Source: Roseivivax sp. GX 12232
Lineage (GTDB): Bacteria > Pseudomonadota > Alphaproteobacteria > Rhodobacterales > Rhodobacteraceae
Reading direction: 5' to 3'
Assembly (NCBI RefSeq): GCF_021272185.1
Contig: NZ_JAJSEC010000001.1
Location: 496,001 to 560,000, forward strand
DNA: 64,000 nt
The position numbers and the translations under genes are program-made. Below are positions 35,498 through 46,400 of this stretch, piece after piece. Below the pieces are notes generated by a model that searched no databases, was not told where the DNA came from, and worked only from the letters and a program-made list of their open reading frames with translations. Position 1 is the stretch's first letter, and every line of letters begins with the position of its first letter.

Positions 35498-35820
35498 GGC
35501 GGAGAGGGGGGCGGGCGCGGTTCGCTTGGACGTGGAATGCGCTGGCTCAGAGGTGGGCGGCACGACGGGAGCGGCCCTGCCCCCCGGCTGCACGCACCGC
35601 CACACGGGGGAAGCACCGAAGCCACCCTGCCCCCGAAAGGCGGACCATTGGCGGATCGTCCGGGCCACGCTGCCCTGCACGGCGGACCACAGGCTGAGCA
35701 CTTGGGCCGCCCGGCCTCACTCGCCCGACCACCACCATGCCCTAACCACCTCACTTCAAACGCAAAACCACGCCGCGGCCCCAGTCGGGCGCGACGTCTC
35801 ACTCATCTCTCAAGAAGAAG
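35498..35820. other. Non-coding stretch before the tRNA-Asp pair
   Basis: About 320 bp of GC-rich sequence between the DUF882 terminator and the tRNA-Asp genes. No domain-bearing frame, tRNA, or strong hairpin was seen. It lies downstream of the minus-strand tRNAs and would include their 3' processing region. Confidence 0.5.
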
Positions 35821-35897
35821 TGGCGCGGTTGACGGGGCTCGAACCCGCGACCCCCGGCGTGACAGGCCGGTACTCTAACCATCTGAGCTACAACCGC
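35821..35897 (-). tRNA. tRNA-Asp(GTC), copy 1
   Basis: A 77-nt cloverleaf on the minus strand. Acceptor stem GCGGTTG/CAACCGC, anticodon stem CCGGC/GCCGG around CTGTCAC (anticodon GTC), T-loop TTCGAGC, discriminator G73 (an Asp identity element) and encoded CCA. Identical to the copy at 35933. Confidence 0.97.
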
Positions 35898-35932
35898 GTA
35901 GCGTCTAGGGGCACCTTCGGATCGGAACAGCG

Positions 35933-36009
35933 TGGCGCGGTTGACGGGGCTCGAACCCGCGACCCCCGGCGTGACAGGCCGGTACTCTAACCATCTGAGC
36001 TACAACCGC
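35933..36009 (-). tRNA. tRNA-Asp(GTC), copy 2
   Basis: Identical in all 77 nt to the copy at 35821, with the same GTC anticodon, G discriminator and encoded CCA. The two are 35 bp apart and probably one transcript, with this copy transcribed first. Confidence 0.97.
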
Positions 36010-36125
36010 TCGCTGTCCGCCCGGTGCCCCCGGGCGTGCCGCGCGTTCTAGGCGGGTGTCCTTCCCCCGTCAAGCGGTTTCCGTGCCCGGATTGCGGGCT
36101 TTTTTCGCGACCCCGCGGAAGCCCG

Positions 36126-37064
36126 CTAGCGCGGCGGCAGGGGGATGAACTCGCCGTCATCGCCGGGCGGCAGCTGGAAGCGGCCATGGGCCCAATCCTC
36201 GGCCCGCCAGGCCTCTTTCGCGGCCTCGATCCGCTCTTTCGAGGAGGCCACGAAGTTCCACCAGATGTAGCGCGGCCCCTCGAGCGTCGCGCCGCCGAGG
36301 AGCATCACCCGGGCGCCTTGCTCGCCCGCGCGCAGCGACAGCCGGTCGCCGGGGCGGAAGACCATCATCTGCCCGGCCTCGAAGCGCTGGCCCGCGATCT
36401 CGATGGCGCCCGAGACCACGTAGACGCCGCGGTCCTCGTGGTCGTCCGGCAGGGGAATCGCCGCGCCGGGCGCGAGCTGCGCGTCGGCGTAGAACATCTC
36501 CGAGGCGGTCTCGACCGGGGCCTCCTCGCCCCAGGCGCGCCCGAGGATCAGCCGCACCTCCTTGCCCTCGCCGGTCAGGAGCGGCAGCGCCGAGGCGGCG
36601 GCATGCTGGAAGTCCGGCGCGCGGTCCTCGTGGTCCTTGGGCAGCGCCACCCAGGTCTGGATGCCGAAGAACGGCATGGCCTGGCGCTGGGTCGCGTCGT
36701 CGGTGCGCTCGGAATGGGTGATGCCATGGCCCGCGACCATCCAGTTCACCGCGCCCGGCTCGATCCAGGCGTCGGTGCCCAGGCTGTCGCGGTGATGCAT
36801 CCGCCCGTCGAAGAGATAGGAGATCGTCGCCAGCCCGATGTGCGGATGCGGCCGCACGTCGAGCCCCCGGTTCGGCAGCAGCTCGGCCGGCCCCATCTGG
36901 TCGAAGAAGATGAAGGGCCCGACCATCTGCCGGCGCGGCGCGGGCAGCGCGCGGCGGACCTCGAAACCGCCCAGGTCGCGGGCGCGCGGGACGATCACGG
37001 TCTCGATGGCGTCGACCTCGTCTCCGGTCGGGCAATGCGGATCAAGCGCGGGGTTCCAGCTCAT
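36126..37064 (-). CDS. Pirin family protein
   Basis: 312 residues with the bicupin pirin fold. RPHPHIGLATISYLFDG (about 70-86) followed by HRDSLG provides His residues of the N-terminal metal site, with GHGITHSER (about 112-120) completing it. The C-terminal cupin holds MMVFRPGDRLSL. Bacterial pirins include quercetin dioxygenases and redox regulators; the activity here is unassigned. AAGGAGAG about 6 nt before the ATG at 37064 decides the start over an upstream in-frame ATG at 37136. Confidence 0.88.
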   Translation of the reverse strand: MSWNPALDPHCPTGDEVDAIETVIVPRARDLGGFEVRRALPAPRRQMVGPFIFFDQMGPAELLPNRGLDVRPHPHIGLATISYLFDGRMHHRDSLGTDAWIEPGAVNWMVAGHGITHSERTDDATQRQAMPFFGIQTWVALPKDHEDRAPDFQHAAASALPLLTGEGKEVRLILGRAWGEEAPVETASEMFYADAQLAPGAAIPLPDDHEDRGVYVVSGAIEIAGQRFEAGQMMVFRPGDRLSLRAGEQGARVMLLGGATLEGPRYIWWNFVASSKERIEAAKEAWRAEDWAHGRFQLPPGDDGEFIPLPPR

Positions 37065-37281
37065 GTGGTCTCTCCTTGGGGCATCCGGGTCACGCCAAGA
37101 ATCATAGAGTGTGCGGGCACTTGCATGAACACGCATTTCGGGAGTAGTCCTGTGCGTGCCTGCGCAGCCAGATTTACGGCCCCCGCGTCGCGCAGATTTT
37201 GCCCCTCCGAGACCGCCCGCCCGGGCGGTCCCGTTTTTCCAGTTTAGACCGCATCCCCCTTCACATGCGCGACCGTATATC

Positions 37282-38217
37282 GTGAGACGATTTCTGATCC
37301 AGCGGCTGGTCTTTCTCGACCTCGCCGGGCGGCCCTTCGAGCTGTCATCGGGCCGGCTGGCCCGGGTTTTGCTGCGGCCCTACGGGCTGCTTTACCTGCT
37401 GTTGTGTTACGCCACGCTGCTGGCGACCGATCCGGCCGCGCTCGGCACGGTCTTTCCCGCGCCGGTGCTGCCGCCGCTCTATTTCGGGGTGACGCTGGGC
37501 TACGTGCTGATCTTCTGCGCGCTGCCCGCGGTGCTGGCCATGCTGCCCGAGCGGCTGCGCCCGCGGGTGCCGACGGTGGCGGCGGGGCTCGTGACCGCGA
37601 CGCTCATGGTGCTGGCGCTCGAGGTGCTGGCGCGGACCGCGGGCGGGCCCGAGGCCAGCCTGATCTCGCTGCGCCGGATGGTCGGCATCCTGATGCTGGT
37701 GGGCTTCTTCGACAGCGTCTTCTTCCTCTTTGCCTATCCCGCCATCGCCCGGCGCGGCGGGCTGCCGCCGCTTGAGGCGCCGCGGGCCCCGGCGCGGCGC
37801 GCCTCCACGCCCGCGCTCGCCGCGCCGGAGCCCGAAGCCGCGCCCCCTGCCCCGGCGGCCCTGACCGAAGACCCCGAGGGCCGCGCGCTGGTCGTCGGCT
37901 CCACCCGGGTGCCGATCGAACGGGTGCTCCTGATCGAGGCCCGGCAGCACCACGTCCAGGTCACGCTCGAGGACCGGGTCCTGACCCAGCGCGCGCGGCT
38001 GGCCGATGTGGTCGCCCAGACCCGGCCCGAGGACGGCTTCCAGCCGCATCGCTCCTTCTGGGTGCCGCACCGCGCGGCGGGCGCGCTGATCCATGACGGC
38101 AAGCGCCATGTGGTGCGGCTGACCAACGACAAGGAGGTGCCGGTGGCGCGCACCCGCCTGCCCGAGGTCGAGACCTGGCTGGCGCGCTACAAGAAGATCG
38201 CCCGCAGCCGCGGCTGA
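37282..38217 (+). CDS. Membrane-anchored LytTR-domain regulator
   Basis: About 311 residues. Four hydrophobic helices occupy roughly residues 20-165. A Pro/Ala-rich linker (about 170-210) follows, then a C-terminal LytTR DNA-binding domain (about 215-311; RVPIERVLLIEARQHHVQVTL, then HRSFWVPHRAAGAL). Membrane LytTR proteins bind DNA directly and often control adjacent exporters. No ATG matches the membrane domain, so the GTG at 37282 is proposed. The ABC exporter begins 62 bp downstream on the same strand and is the obvious candidate target. Confidence 0.8.
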   Translation: MRRFLIQRLVFLDLAGRPFELSSGRLARVLLRPYGLLYLLLCYATLLATDPAALGTVFPAPVLPPLYFGVTLGYVLIFCALPAVLAMLPERLRPRVPTVAAGLVTATLMVLALEVLARTAGGPEASLISLRRMVGILMLVGFFDSVFFLFAYPAIARRGGLPPLEAPRAPARRASTPALAAPEPEAAPPAPAALTEDPEGRALVVGSTRVPIERVLLIEARQHHVQVTLEDRVLTQRARLADVVAQTRPEDGFQPHRSFWVPHRAAGALIHDGKRHVVRLTNDKEVPVARTRLPEVETWLARYKKIARSRG

Positions 38218-38279
38218 CCGCCGCTTTGCCTCGGCCCGCGCCGCCGCTAGCTCCGGGGAAGATGCGAGGACGAGGTGCC

Positions 38280-38929
<650 letters not shown>

Positions 38930-38933
<4 letters not shown>

Positions 38934-41332
38934 CCCGCGCGGGGCTCTCCGCGCTATTTGCCCATTGGCGGCGCCACCCGCTGCAACTGGCCGCCCTCCT
39001 CTTGGGCCTGGCGCTGGCCACCGCGCTCTGGTCCGGGGTGCAGGCGATCAACGCCGAGGCGCGGGCGAGCTACGACCGCGCCGCCGAGACGCTGGGGCAA
39101 GGCGCGCTCGACCGGCTGGTCTCGGACCGCGGCCTCGGCATGGCGGAGTTCACCGAGCTGCGCCGCGCGGGCTACCGCGTCACCCCGCTGGTCGAAGGGC
39201 GGCTCGAAGTCGGCGGGCGGCGGCTGTCGATCCGGGGCATCGACCCGCTGACCGCCCCGCCCGGGCTTGGCACGCTGGCCATCGCGGGCGACGAGGAGGC
39301 GCTCGACGGGCTCCTGTCGGAGGCAGGTCTTTTGCTGGTCGCCCCCGAGACCGCCCGCGCGCTCTCGGGGGCCGAGGGGCTGCCGCCCCTGCGCTCCAGC
39401 GCCAATATCGCCCAGGGCGAGGCGGTGACCGATGTCGTCACCGCGCAGCGGCTCCTGGGCGTCGAGACGCTGACCGCGCTGGTCCTGGCGCCCGAGCAGC
39501 CCTTCGGCCTGCCGCCCCTGCGCGAGGCCACCGAGTTCGCCTATGTCGAGGGCCAGTCCGGCGGCGACCTCACCCGGCTGACCGAGAGCTTCCACCTGAA
39601 CCTGACCGCCTTCGGGCTTCTGTCCTTCGCGGTGGGGCTTTTCATCGTGCAAAGCGCCATCGGGCTGGCCTTCGAGCAGCGCCGCCAGACCTTCCGCACG
39701 CTGCGCGCGCTGGGGATGCCGCTGGCCCGGCTGATCTGGCTTCTGGCGGGCGAGCTGACCGGCCTCGCGCTGGTGGCGGGCACCGCGGGCATCGCCTTGG
39801 GCTATGTCATCGCGGCGGCGCTGCTGCCGGGCGTGGCGGGCACGCTGCGCGGGCTCTACGGCGCGGATGTCTCGGGGCAGCTCACCTTCGATCCGCTCTG
39901 GGCGGTCTCGGCCCTGGCCATCGCGCTGGCGGGCGCGGGGCTCGCCGGGGCGCAGGCGCTCTGGCGGGTGGCGCGCATGCCGCTTCTGGCGCCCGCCCAG
40001 CCCCGCGCCTGGGCCATGGCCTCGGCCCGGACGCTGAAGGCGCAGGGCGCGCTCGCGGGTCTTTTGCTGCTGACGAGCGCCGGGCTCGCGCTTTTCGGCC
40101 AGGGGCTGGTCCTGGCCTTCGCCTGCCTCGCGGCACTTCTGATCGGCGCGGCGCTGGCGCTGCCGCCGCTTCTCATCGCGGCGCTCAGGGCGCTCCGCCC
40201 GCTGGCGCGCGGGCCGGTCACGGAATGGCTGCTCGCCGATGCGCGCCAGCAGGTGCCCGCGCTGTCGCTGGCGCTCATGGCGCTGCTGCTCGCGCTCTCG
40301 GCCAATATCGGCGTCGGCACCATGGTCGGCAGCTTCCGCACCACCTTCACCGGCTGGCTCGACCAGCGGCTCGCGGCCGAGCTTTACCTGACCGCCCGCA
40401 CCCCCGAGGAGGCCCGCGAGATCCGCGCTTTCGCCGCCCCGCAGAGCGACGCGATCCTGCCGATCTGGTCGGTGGAGACGCAGATCAAGGGACAGCCCAC
40501 GCAGGTCTTCGGCGTCGCCGATCACGCGACCTACCGCGAGAACTGGCCGCTTCTGAGCGCCGCGCCGGGGGTCTGGGACCGGCTCGCCGCGGGCGAGGGC
40601 CTGTTGATCAACGAGCAGCTCTGGCGGCGCGAGGGGCTGGCGCTGGGCGATCCGATCCGGGTGACGAAGGGCCTGAGCCTGCCCGTCGCCGGGGTCTATT
40701 CCGACTACGGCAATCCGGCGGGCCAGCTCATGGTCGGGGCCCGGACGCTCGACGCGGCTTTCCCGGGCCGCCCGCGCCTGCGCTTCGCCCTGCGGCTGCC
40801 GCCCGAGGAGGCGCCGGCGCTCGCCCGCGAGATCCGCGACCGCTTCGGCCTGCCCGCGGGCAACCTGGTGAACCAGGCCGAGGTCAAGGCGCTCTCGCTC
40901 CGGGTCTTCGAGCAGACCTTCCTGGTCACCGGCGCGCTCAACGCGCTGACGCTGGGCGTCGCGGGCTTCGCGATCCTGACGAGCCTTCTGACGCTCTCCA
41001 CCCTGCGGCTGCCGCAGCTCGCGCCGATCTGGGCGCTGGGGGTCCGGCCGCAGCGCCTCGGCGCGCTGGAGGTGGCGCGCACGCTGCTCTTGGCGGCGCT
41101 GACCTGGGTGCTGGCTGTCCCCGTCGGGCTGGCGCTGGCCTGGGTGCTCCTGGCCATCGTCAACGTCGAGGCCTTCGGCTGGCGCCTGCCGATGCGGCTT
41201 TTCCCCGCCGACTGGCTCTGGCTCGGCCTTGCTGCGCTCGGGGCCGCGGCGCTGGCCTGTCTCTGGCCGGTGATCCGCCTTACCCGCCTGCCCCCGAACC
41301 GCCTGCTGAGGGTCTTTGCCAATGAACGTTAA
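38930..41332 (+). CDS. FtsX-family ABC transporter permease (AttG-like)
   Basis: 800 residues with the duplicated MacB/FtsX architecture. There is a first membrane helix (about 17-37), a periplasmic domain, and a three-helix FtsX bundle (about 205-350). A middle membrane region (about 375-475), a second periplasmic domain and a final bundle (about 670-795) follow. It pairs with the upstream ATPase and the downstream AttH-like protein. The start is GTG, overlapping the ATPase stop, and no ATG lies near. Function is probably extraction or translocation of a lipid-like or hydrophobic substrate. Confidence 0.88.
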
Positions 41333-42383
41333 GGCATGTCTCGCCGCGCTGATGCTGGCCGGGCCGGCCTCGGCCCAGGGCTTCGCGGGCCTCGGCACCG
41401 AGGCGCGGGACTTCGCCGTGCCCGACCCCGAGGCGGCGCTGCGCTTCCCCGAGGACCACTTCCCCCACCCCGACTACCGCATCGAATGGTGGTATCTGAC
41501 CGCCAACCTCGAAGCCCCCGACGGCACCCGCTACGGGGTTCAATGGACGCTCTTCCGCTCGGCCCGAAGCCCCGGCACCGCGCCGGGCTGGGAGGCAGAA
41601 CAGCTCTGGATGGGCCATGCCGCGCTGACCTCAGCCGAGGCGCATCGCGTCGACGAACGGCTCGGGCGCGGCGGCACCGGACAGGCGGGCGTCGAGCGCC
41701 CCTTCGCCGCCTATATCGACGACTGGGCCTTCGCCTCGATCGCGCCCGAGGGCGCCGACCCGTTCTCCGCCGCGCGGCTCACCGCCCGGGGCGACGATTT
41801 CGCCTATGACCTGGCGCTTCGGGCAGAGGGCCCCTTGGTCCTGCAGGGACAAGAGGGCTATTCGGTCAAATCCCCCGCGGGCCAGGCGAGTTACTACTAC
41901 TCGCAGCCCTTCTACCGGGTCGAAGGCGCGCTCTCCCTGCCCGGAGGCGAGGTGGCGGTCACCGGGCGGGCCTGGCTCGACCGGGAGTGGTCCTCGCAGC
42001 CGCTGTCGGAGAACCAGACCGGCTGGGACTGGTTCTCGCTGCATTTTGCGGATGGGGCGAAGCTCATGGGCTTCGGCTTGCGCGAGAGGGACGGCGGGCA
42101 TTTCACCTCGGCCACCTGGATCGCGCCGGACGGCCGGCCCACGCACTACGGCGACGGGGCGCTGCGGCTGACCCCGCTCGAGACGGCCGAGGTCGCGGGC
42201 CGCGAGGTGCCGGTGCGCTGGCGGCTGGAGCTGCCCGCGCGGGGTCTGGAGGTGACGACCGAGCCGCTCAACGAGCAGGCCTGGATGGGCACGCTGTTTC
42301 CCTATTGGGAAGGGCCGGTGACGGTCTCGGGCAGCCACGCGGGCGAGGGCTACCTGGAGATGACGGGCTACGGGGCGGAGTAG
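41322..42383 (+). CDS. Secreted AttH/CrtC-like lipocalin-fold protein
   Basis: 353 residues. A short signal peptide (MNVKACLAALMLAGPASAQ) precedes two lipocalin-like modules of the AttH/carotenoid-1,2-hydratase family. HPDYRIEWWYLTANLE (about 47-62) and a second SYYYSQPFYRVEGAL / RAWLDREWSSQPL region are typical of the family. Periplasmic location and coupling to an FtsX-type exporter match AttEFGH-like systems of unknown substrate. The ATG at 41322 overlaps the permease end by 11 bp. Confidence 0.85.
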   Translation: MNVKACLAALMLAGPASAQGFAGLGTEARDFAVPDPEAALRFPEDHFPHPDYRIEWWYLTANLEAPDGTRYGVQWTLFRSARSPGTAPGWEAEQLWMGHAALTSAEAHRVDERLGRGGTGQAGVERPFAAYIDDWAFASIAPEGADPFSAARLTARGDDFAYDLALRAEGPLVLQGQEGYSVKSPAGQASYYYSQPFYRVEGALSLPGGEVAVTGRAWLDREWSSQPLSENQTGWDWFSLHFADGAKLMGFGLRERDGGHFTSATWIAPDGRPTHYGDGALRLTPLETAEVAGREVPVRWRLELPARGLEVTTEPLNEQAWMGTLFPYWEGPVTVSGSHAGEGYLEMTGYGAE

Positions 42384-42449
42384 CGCGCGGCAGCTCGGGA
42401 ACCGCCCCGCATCGCGCCCCCTACCAAAACCGGCGCCCTACCCTCCGCC

Positions 42450-43208
42450 TCAGCGCGGCGGCAGCCGCACCGAACCGTCGAGCCGGATCGTCGTGCCGTT
42501 GATATAGGCGTTGCGCACGATGTGCTCGGCCAGATGCGCGTATTCGCCGGGATCGCCCAACCGCGCCGGGAAGGGAATATTGGCGGTGATCGCCGCCGTC
42601 GTCTCCTCGGGCAGGCCCTGCATCATCGGCGTGTTGAAGAGCCCCGGCGCGATGGCCGCGACCCGGATGCCGAGCTTGGCGAGATCCCGCGCCGCCGGCA
42701 GGCAGAGCGAGGCGATCGCCCCCTTGGAGGCCGCATAGGCGGTCTGGCCGAGCTGGCCGTCCTCGAAGGCGATGGAGGCGGTGTTGACGATGACCCCGCG
42801 TTCCTCGCCCTCGGGTTCGAGCTCGGACATGGCGCGGGCGGCATGGCTCATCACGTTGTAGGTGCCGAAGAGATTGACCTTGATGGTCCGCTCGAAGAGG
42901 TCGATCGCGAGCTTGCCCTCGCGGCCCACGACCCGCGCCGCCCCGGCGATGCCGGCGCAGTTCACCGCGACGCGCGGCGCGCCGAGCGTCTCGACCACCT
43001 GGGCCACGGCGCTTTCGACCGCGCCCGCGTCGGCGACATCCACCTGGAAGGCCCGGCCGCCGATCTCCTCGGCGACGGCCTCCCCGCGCGCGGCGTCGAA
43101 GTCGAAGATCGCCACCCGGGCGCCTGCCTTGGCGAAATGGCGGGCGGTGGCCTCTCCGAGGCCGCTGCCGCCGCCGGTCACGATCACGGTGCGGTTTTCG
43201 ATCAACAT
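42450..43208 (-). CDS. Short-chain dehydrogenase (type II 3-hydroxyacyl-CoA dehydrogenase-like)
   Basis: 252 residues. The Rossmann loop is VTGGGSGLGEATAR (about 10-23). Acidic Asp at the end of strand two (FDFDAARG) favours NAD+. NCAGI is present, and the active site is ...NTASIAFEDG...YAASKGAI. Its closest named relatives by layout are 3-hydroxy-2-methylbutyryl/3-hydroxyacyl-CoA dehydrogenases (HSD10 type). It lies 22 bp after dctM on the same strand, so it is probably the last gene of the TRAP operon and may act on the imported compound. Confidence 0.85.
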   Translation of the reverse strand: MLIENRTVIVTGGGSGLGEATARHFAKAGARVAIFDFDAARGEAVAEEIGGRAFQVDVADAGAVESAVAQVVETLGAPRVAVNCAGIAGAARVVGREGKLAIDLFERTIKVNLFGTYNVMSHAARAMSELEPEGEERGVIVNTASIAFEDGQLGQTAYAASKGAIASLCLPAARDLAKLGIRVAAIAPGLFNTPMMQGLPEETTAAITANIPFPARLGDPGEYAHLAEHIVRNAYINGTTIRLDGSVRLPPR

Positions 43209-43230
43209 GGGGGGTCTCCTAGCTCGAGGG

Positions 43231-44547
43231 TCAATCCGGCAAGAGGAACAGCGTGATCGCCGGGAAGAGCACCAGGATCGCCACCCGCACGAGGTCGGAG
43301 CCGACGAACCAGAGCACCGCGCGATAGGTCGCGGTCATCGGCGTCTCGCGGTCCATGCCGTTGATGATGAAGAGGTTCATGCCCACCGGCGGCGTGATCA
43401 GCCCGACCTCGACGACGATCAGCACCAGGATGCCGAACCAGATCGCCATATGCTCCTGGCTCATGCCGAAATCGAGCGCGCTGACGGTGGGAAAGAAGAT
43501 CGGAATGGTCAGCAGGATCATCGAGAGGCTGTCCATCAGGCAGCCGAAGAGCAGGTAGAAGACCAGGATCATCACCAGCACGGTCCAGGGGCTGAAGCCC
43601 TGGCCGACCACCCAGTTGGACAGCTCCTGCGGCACCTGGGTCAGCGCCAGGAAACCGTTGTAGATCGCGGCACCCAGGATGATGAAGAAGATCATCGCGG
43701 TCGACCGCGCGGTCTCGAGGATGCTTTCCTTGAAGACCCGCCAGCCGAGGTTGCCCGAGACCAGCGCGATGAGCCCGGTGCCCGCGGCGCCGACCGCGGC
43801 GCCCTCGGTCGGGGTGAACCAGCCCAGGTAGATGCCGCCCACGACCAGCGCGAAGACCAGGAGCACCGGCCAGACGTCGATCAGCGCGCGCAGCCGCTCG
43901 GACATGGGCACCGCCGGGCGGGTGCCCGCCGCGTCGGGGTTGAGCCGCACGTAGATCGAGATCGTCAGCATGTAGCCTGCCGCCGCCAGGAGCCCCGGGA
44001 TGAAGGCCGCGAGGAAGAGCTTGGCGATGTTCTGCTCGGTCAGGATCGCGTAGATCACCAGGATCACCGAGGGCGGGATCAGGATGCCGAGGGTGCCGCC
44101 GGCGGCCAGCGTCGCCGTGGAAAAGCCGCCCGAATAGCCGTAGCGTCTGAGCTCCGGCAGGGCCACGCGGCTCATGGTGGCCGCCGTGGCGAGCGAGGAG
44201 CCGCAGATCGCCCCGAAGCCTGCGCAGGCCCCGACGGCGGCCATGGCCACCCCGCCCTTGCGGTGCCCGAGCCAGCTTTCCGCCGCCTTAAAAAGCGCCG
44301 AGGACATGCCCGAGAGCGTCGCGAACTGCCCCATCAGGAGGAACATCGGGATGATCGAGAGCGAGTAGCTCGAGAAGGTCGTGTAGGTCTCGGTCTTCAG
44401 CCGCGACATGAACATGCCCGAGCTGCCGAGCGCGAAGTAGAGCCCGCCGATGCCGCAGAGGAACATCGCCAGCCCGATCGGCGCGCGCAGGAAGATCAGG
44501 AGCAGCAGAACGGGAAACGACAGAAAGCCGAGGGTCAGCATGTCCAT
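43231..44547 (-). CDS. dctM: TRAP transporter large permease (DctM)
   Basis: 438 residues with about 12 membrane helices spread along its length. Family landmarks visible are FAAVGACAGFGAICGSSLATAAT, with ILIPPSVILVIYAI and FTPTEGAAVGAAG, the residues of the DctM Na+/substrate path. With dctQ and dctP it forms a sodium-coupled importer of a carboxylate-type solute. It starts 4 bp after the end of dctQ. Confidence 0.95.
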   Translation of the reverse strand: MDMLTLGFLSFPVLLLLIFLRAPIGLAMFLCGIGGLYFALGSSGMFMSRLKTETYTTFSSYSLSIIPMFLLMGQFATLSGMSSALFKAAESWLGHRKGGVAMAAVGACAGFGAICGSSLATAATMSRVALPELRRYGYSGGFSTATLAAGGTLGILIPPSVILVIYAILTEQNIAKLFLAAFIPGLLAAAGYMLTISIYVRLNPDAAGTRPAVPMSERLRALIDVWPVLLVFALVVGGIYLGWFTPTEGAAVGAAGTGLIALVSGNLGWRVFKESILETARSTAMIFFIILGAAIYNGFLALTQVPQELSNWVVGQGFSPWTVLVMILVFYLLFGCLMDSLSMILLTIPIFFPTVSALDFGMSQEHMAIWFGILVLIVVEVGLITPPVGMNLFIINGMDRETPMTATYRAVLWFVGSDLVRVAILVLFPAITLFLLPD

Positions 44548-44551
44548 GGGC

Positions 44552-45124
44552 TCAGACGCCCCCTTGTTCGGTCAGATCGTCGTCCTCGCCGCGCAGAAGG
44601 CCCCGGACGCGCCGGGCCGCGCAGTAGATCGCCACCAGCGAGGCCACGCAGGCCGCCGCGAAGCTTGCCGCATAGGACCACCAGATCGGGAATTGCAGGA
44701 TGAAGGTGGTCTGGCCGTTGGAGATCTTGCCCTCCATGCCGACGCCGAGCCGCCAGGTGATCAGCAGGATCACCGCCGAGAGCACCACCTCCCAGAAGGT
44801 CACGATGGCCCGCACCGCCGGGCGCGGCAGCGCCGAGACGAAGACATCGACATTGGCATGCGCGCCCGAGAGCTGGCAGATCGGCAGGAAGGCGAAGATG
44901 GCGAAGGCCACGCCCGCCTCGACCAGCTCGAAATCGCCGTCGATCGGCCCGACGCCAAGCGCGATCAGCGCCTCGCCGAGACCCGCGGGCAGAAGCCCCG
45001 AATGGCCGAGCGTGTTCAACCCGCGGCCGAGAATGCTGAGACAGGCGAGGATCACCAGGGCCGTCAGGACCAGCCCGCCGAGGATCGCCGTCGCGCGCGC
45101 CAGGCGCGCGATCAGAATGCCCAT
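44552..45124 (-). CDS. dctQ: TRAP transporter small permease (DctQ)
   Basis: 190 residues with four membrane helices (about 10-35, 60-85, 100-120 and 150-172), the standard DctQ size. The region after helix two (CQLSGAHANVDVFVSAL) contains the conserved H-x-x-V/D pattern of the family. The start at 45124 (MGILIARLAR) is preferred over an ATG five codons upstream because GGGGGAAAG lies at a suitable distance. Confidence 0.9.
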   Translation of the reverse strand: MGILIARLARATAILGGLVLTALVILACLSILGRGLNTLGHSGLLPAGLGEALIALGVGPIDGDFELVEAGVAFAIFAFLPICQLSGAHANVDVFVSALPRPAVRAIVTFWEVVLSAVILLITWRLGVGMEGKISNGQTTFILQFPIWWSYAASFAAACVASLVAIYCAARRVRGLLRGEDDDLTEQGGV

Positions 45125-45179
45125 GCTGCTTTCCCCCAAAAGCTGCGGGGGCGGTCGCCCGCCCCCGACAGGTCGTCGC

Positions 45180-46223
45180 TTACTGGCTGTTCTCCTCGAT
45201 CAGCTCAGCGGCGCGCTGCACCAGCGCCGAGCCGTCCATGCCGGCCTCGTCCATCTCGGCGACCCAGTCCTCGGTCACCTGCTGGGCGGCCTCTTTCCAG
45301 GGCGCGATCTGCTCGGGCGTGAGCTCGATGATGTTGTTGCCGCGCTCCATGGCCGCCTGGCGGGGGCCGGCGTCGTCGGACTGCATCTGCTTGCCGGCGA
45401 AGCCCGAGAACTCCAGGCCCGAGTTGTCGTCGATCACCGCCTTGAGGTCATCGGGCAGCGCGTCGTAGCGGTCCTGGTTCATCGCGAAGATGAAGGTGGT
45501 GGTATAGAGCGTCTCGTCGCCGAAGGTGGTGTGGTTCGACACCAGCTCGTTGACCTTGAGCGCGCCGGTCACCTCCCAGGGGATCACCGCGCCGTCGACC
45601 ACGCCCTTGGAGAGCGCCTCGGGGATCGCCGGAACCGGCATGCCCACGGTGGTGGCGCCGAGGTCCGAGAAGAGCTTGGTGGTCAGGCGCGTCGGCGCCC
45701 GCAGCTTCAGCCCGTTCAGGTCCTCGAGGCTTTCCACCGGTTCGGAGGAATGGATCACGCCGGGGCCATGCACCCAGAGACCGAGGACTTTGAAGTCCGC
45801 GAAGTCCTGGTCCATCATGGTTTCCTCGGCGAGCTGCCAATAGGCCCGCGAGACGGCTTCCGCGTCGGTCATGGTGAAGGGCAGCTCGAAGACCTCGGCG
45901 CGCGGGAAGCGGCCGGGGGTGTAGCCCGCCACGGTCCAGATCACATCCGCCACGCCGTCGATGGCCTGGTCGATCAGCTCGGGCGGGGTGCCGCCGAGTT
46001 GCATCGAGGGGAAGCGCTGGACCTCGATCCGGCCCTCGGAGGCTTCCTCGACGTTGTCGGCCCAGACGTCGAGCACGTTCTTCGGCACATTGGCCTGCGC
46101 GGGCAGGAACTGGTGCAGGCGCAGCGTCACCTCCTGCGCCGCGACCGGGCCCGCCGCGGTGAGCGCGGTGCCGAGCGCCGCGGCGCCCATGAGCGAAAGA
46201 CAGGTTCTGCGAATGATAGGCAT
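45180..46223 (-). CDS. dctP: TRAP transporter substrate-binding protein (DctP)
   Basis: 347 residues. A signal peptide (MPIIRRTCLSLMGAAALG, ending in AAQ) is followed by a DctP-fold binding protein. The carboxylate-pinning region LNGLKLRAPTRLTTKLF carries the conserved Arg, and VVDGAVIPWEVTGALKV is the typical second-lobe segment. The ligand cannot be read from sequence. GGAGGAG five bases upstream supports the start. First gene of the dctP-dctQ-dctM-SDR operon. Confidence 0.94.
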   Translation of the reverse strand: MPIIRRTCLSLMGAAALGTALTAAGPVAAQEVTLRLHQFLPAQANVPKNVLDVWADNVEEASEGRIEVQRFPSMQLGGTPPELIDQAIDGVADVIWTVAGYTPGRFPRAEVFELPFTMTDAEAVSRAYWQLAEETMMDQDFADFKVLGLWVHGPGVIHSSEPVESLEDLNGLKLRAPTRLTTKLFSDLGATTVGMPVPAIPEALSKGVVDGAVIPWEVTGALKVNELVSNHTTFGDETLYTTTFIFAMNQDRYDALPDDLKAVIDDNSGLEFSGFAGKQMQSDDAGPRQAAMERGNNIIELTPEQIAPWKEAAQQVTEDWVAEMDEAGMDGSALVQRAAELIEENSQ

Positions 46224-46335
46224 CTGGTCTCCTCCCTTGACCATCTCCAGCCCCGTCTTGTGCCGCGGGGCCCTTGATCTGTCTGGGCAGTGTTATGCCG
46301 CCCCCCTTGGCACCGCAAATATATTTTTCCTGCCC

Positions 46336-46369
46336 AAAAATAAGGCGACCGGCGGATCACCCGCCGGTC
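46336..46369 (-). terminator. Intrinsic terminator of the SurA-like gene
   Basis: Minus-strand stem GACCGGCGG / CCGCCGGTC with a 5-nt loop (46347-46369), followed by GCCTTATTTTT. It lies 32 bp past the stop of the SurA-like gene and just beyond the start of dctP. Confidence 0.9.
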
Positions 46370-46400
46370 ACAACTGCGTTTCTGACGTCTGCTCAGGCGG

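Noticed and set aside
42862-44703. 613-codon frame overlapping the SDR and dctM genes
   Set aside because: The product is Asp/His/Arg-rich without any domain and is antisense to two well-defined genes.
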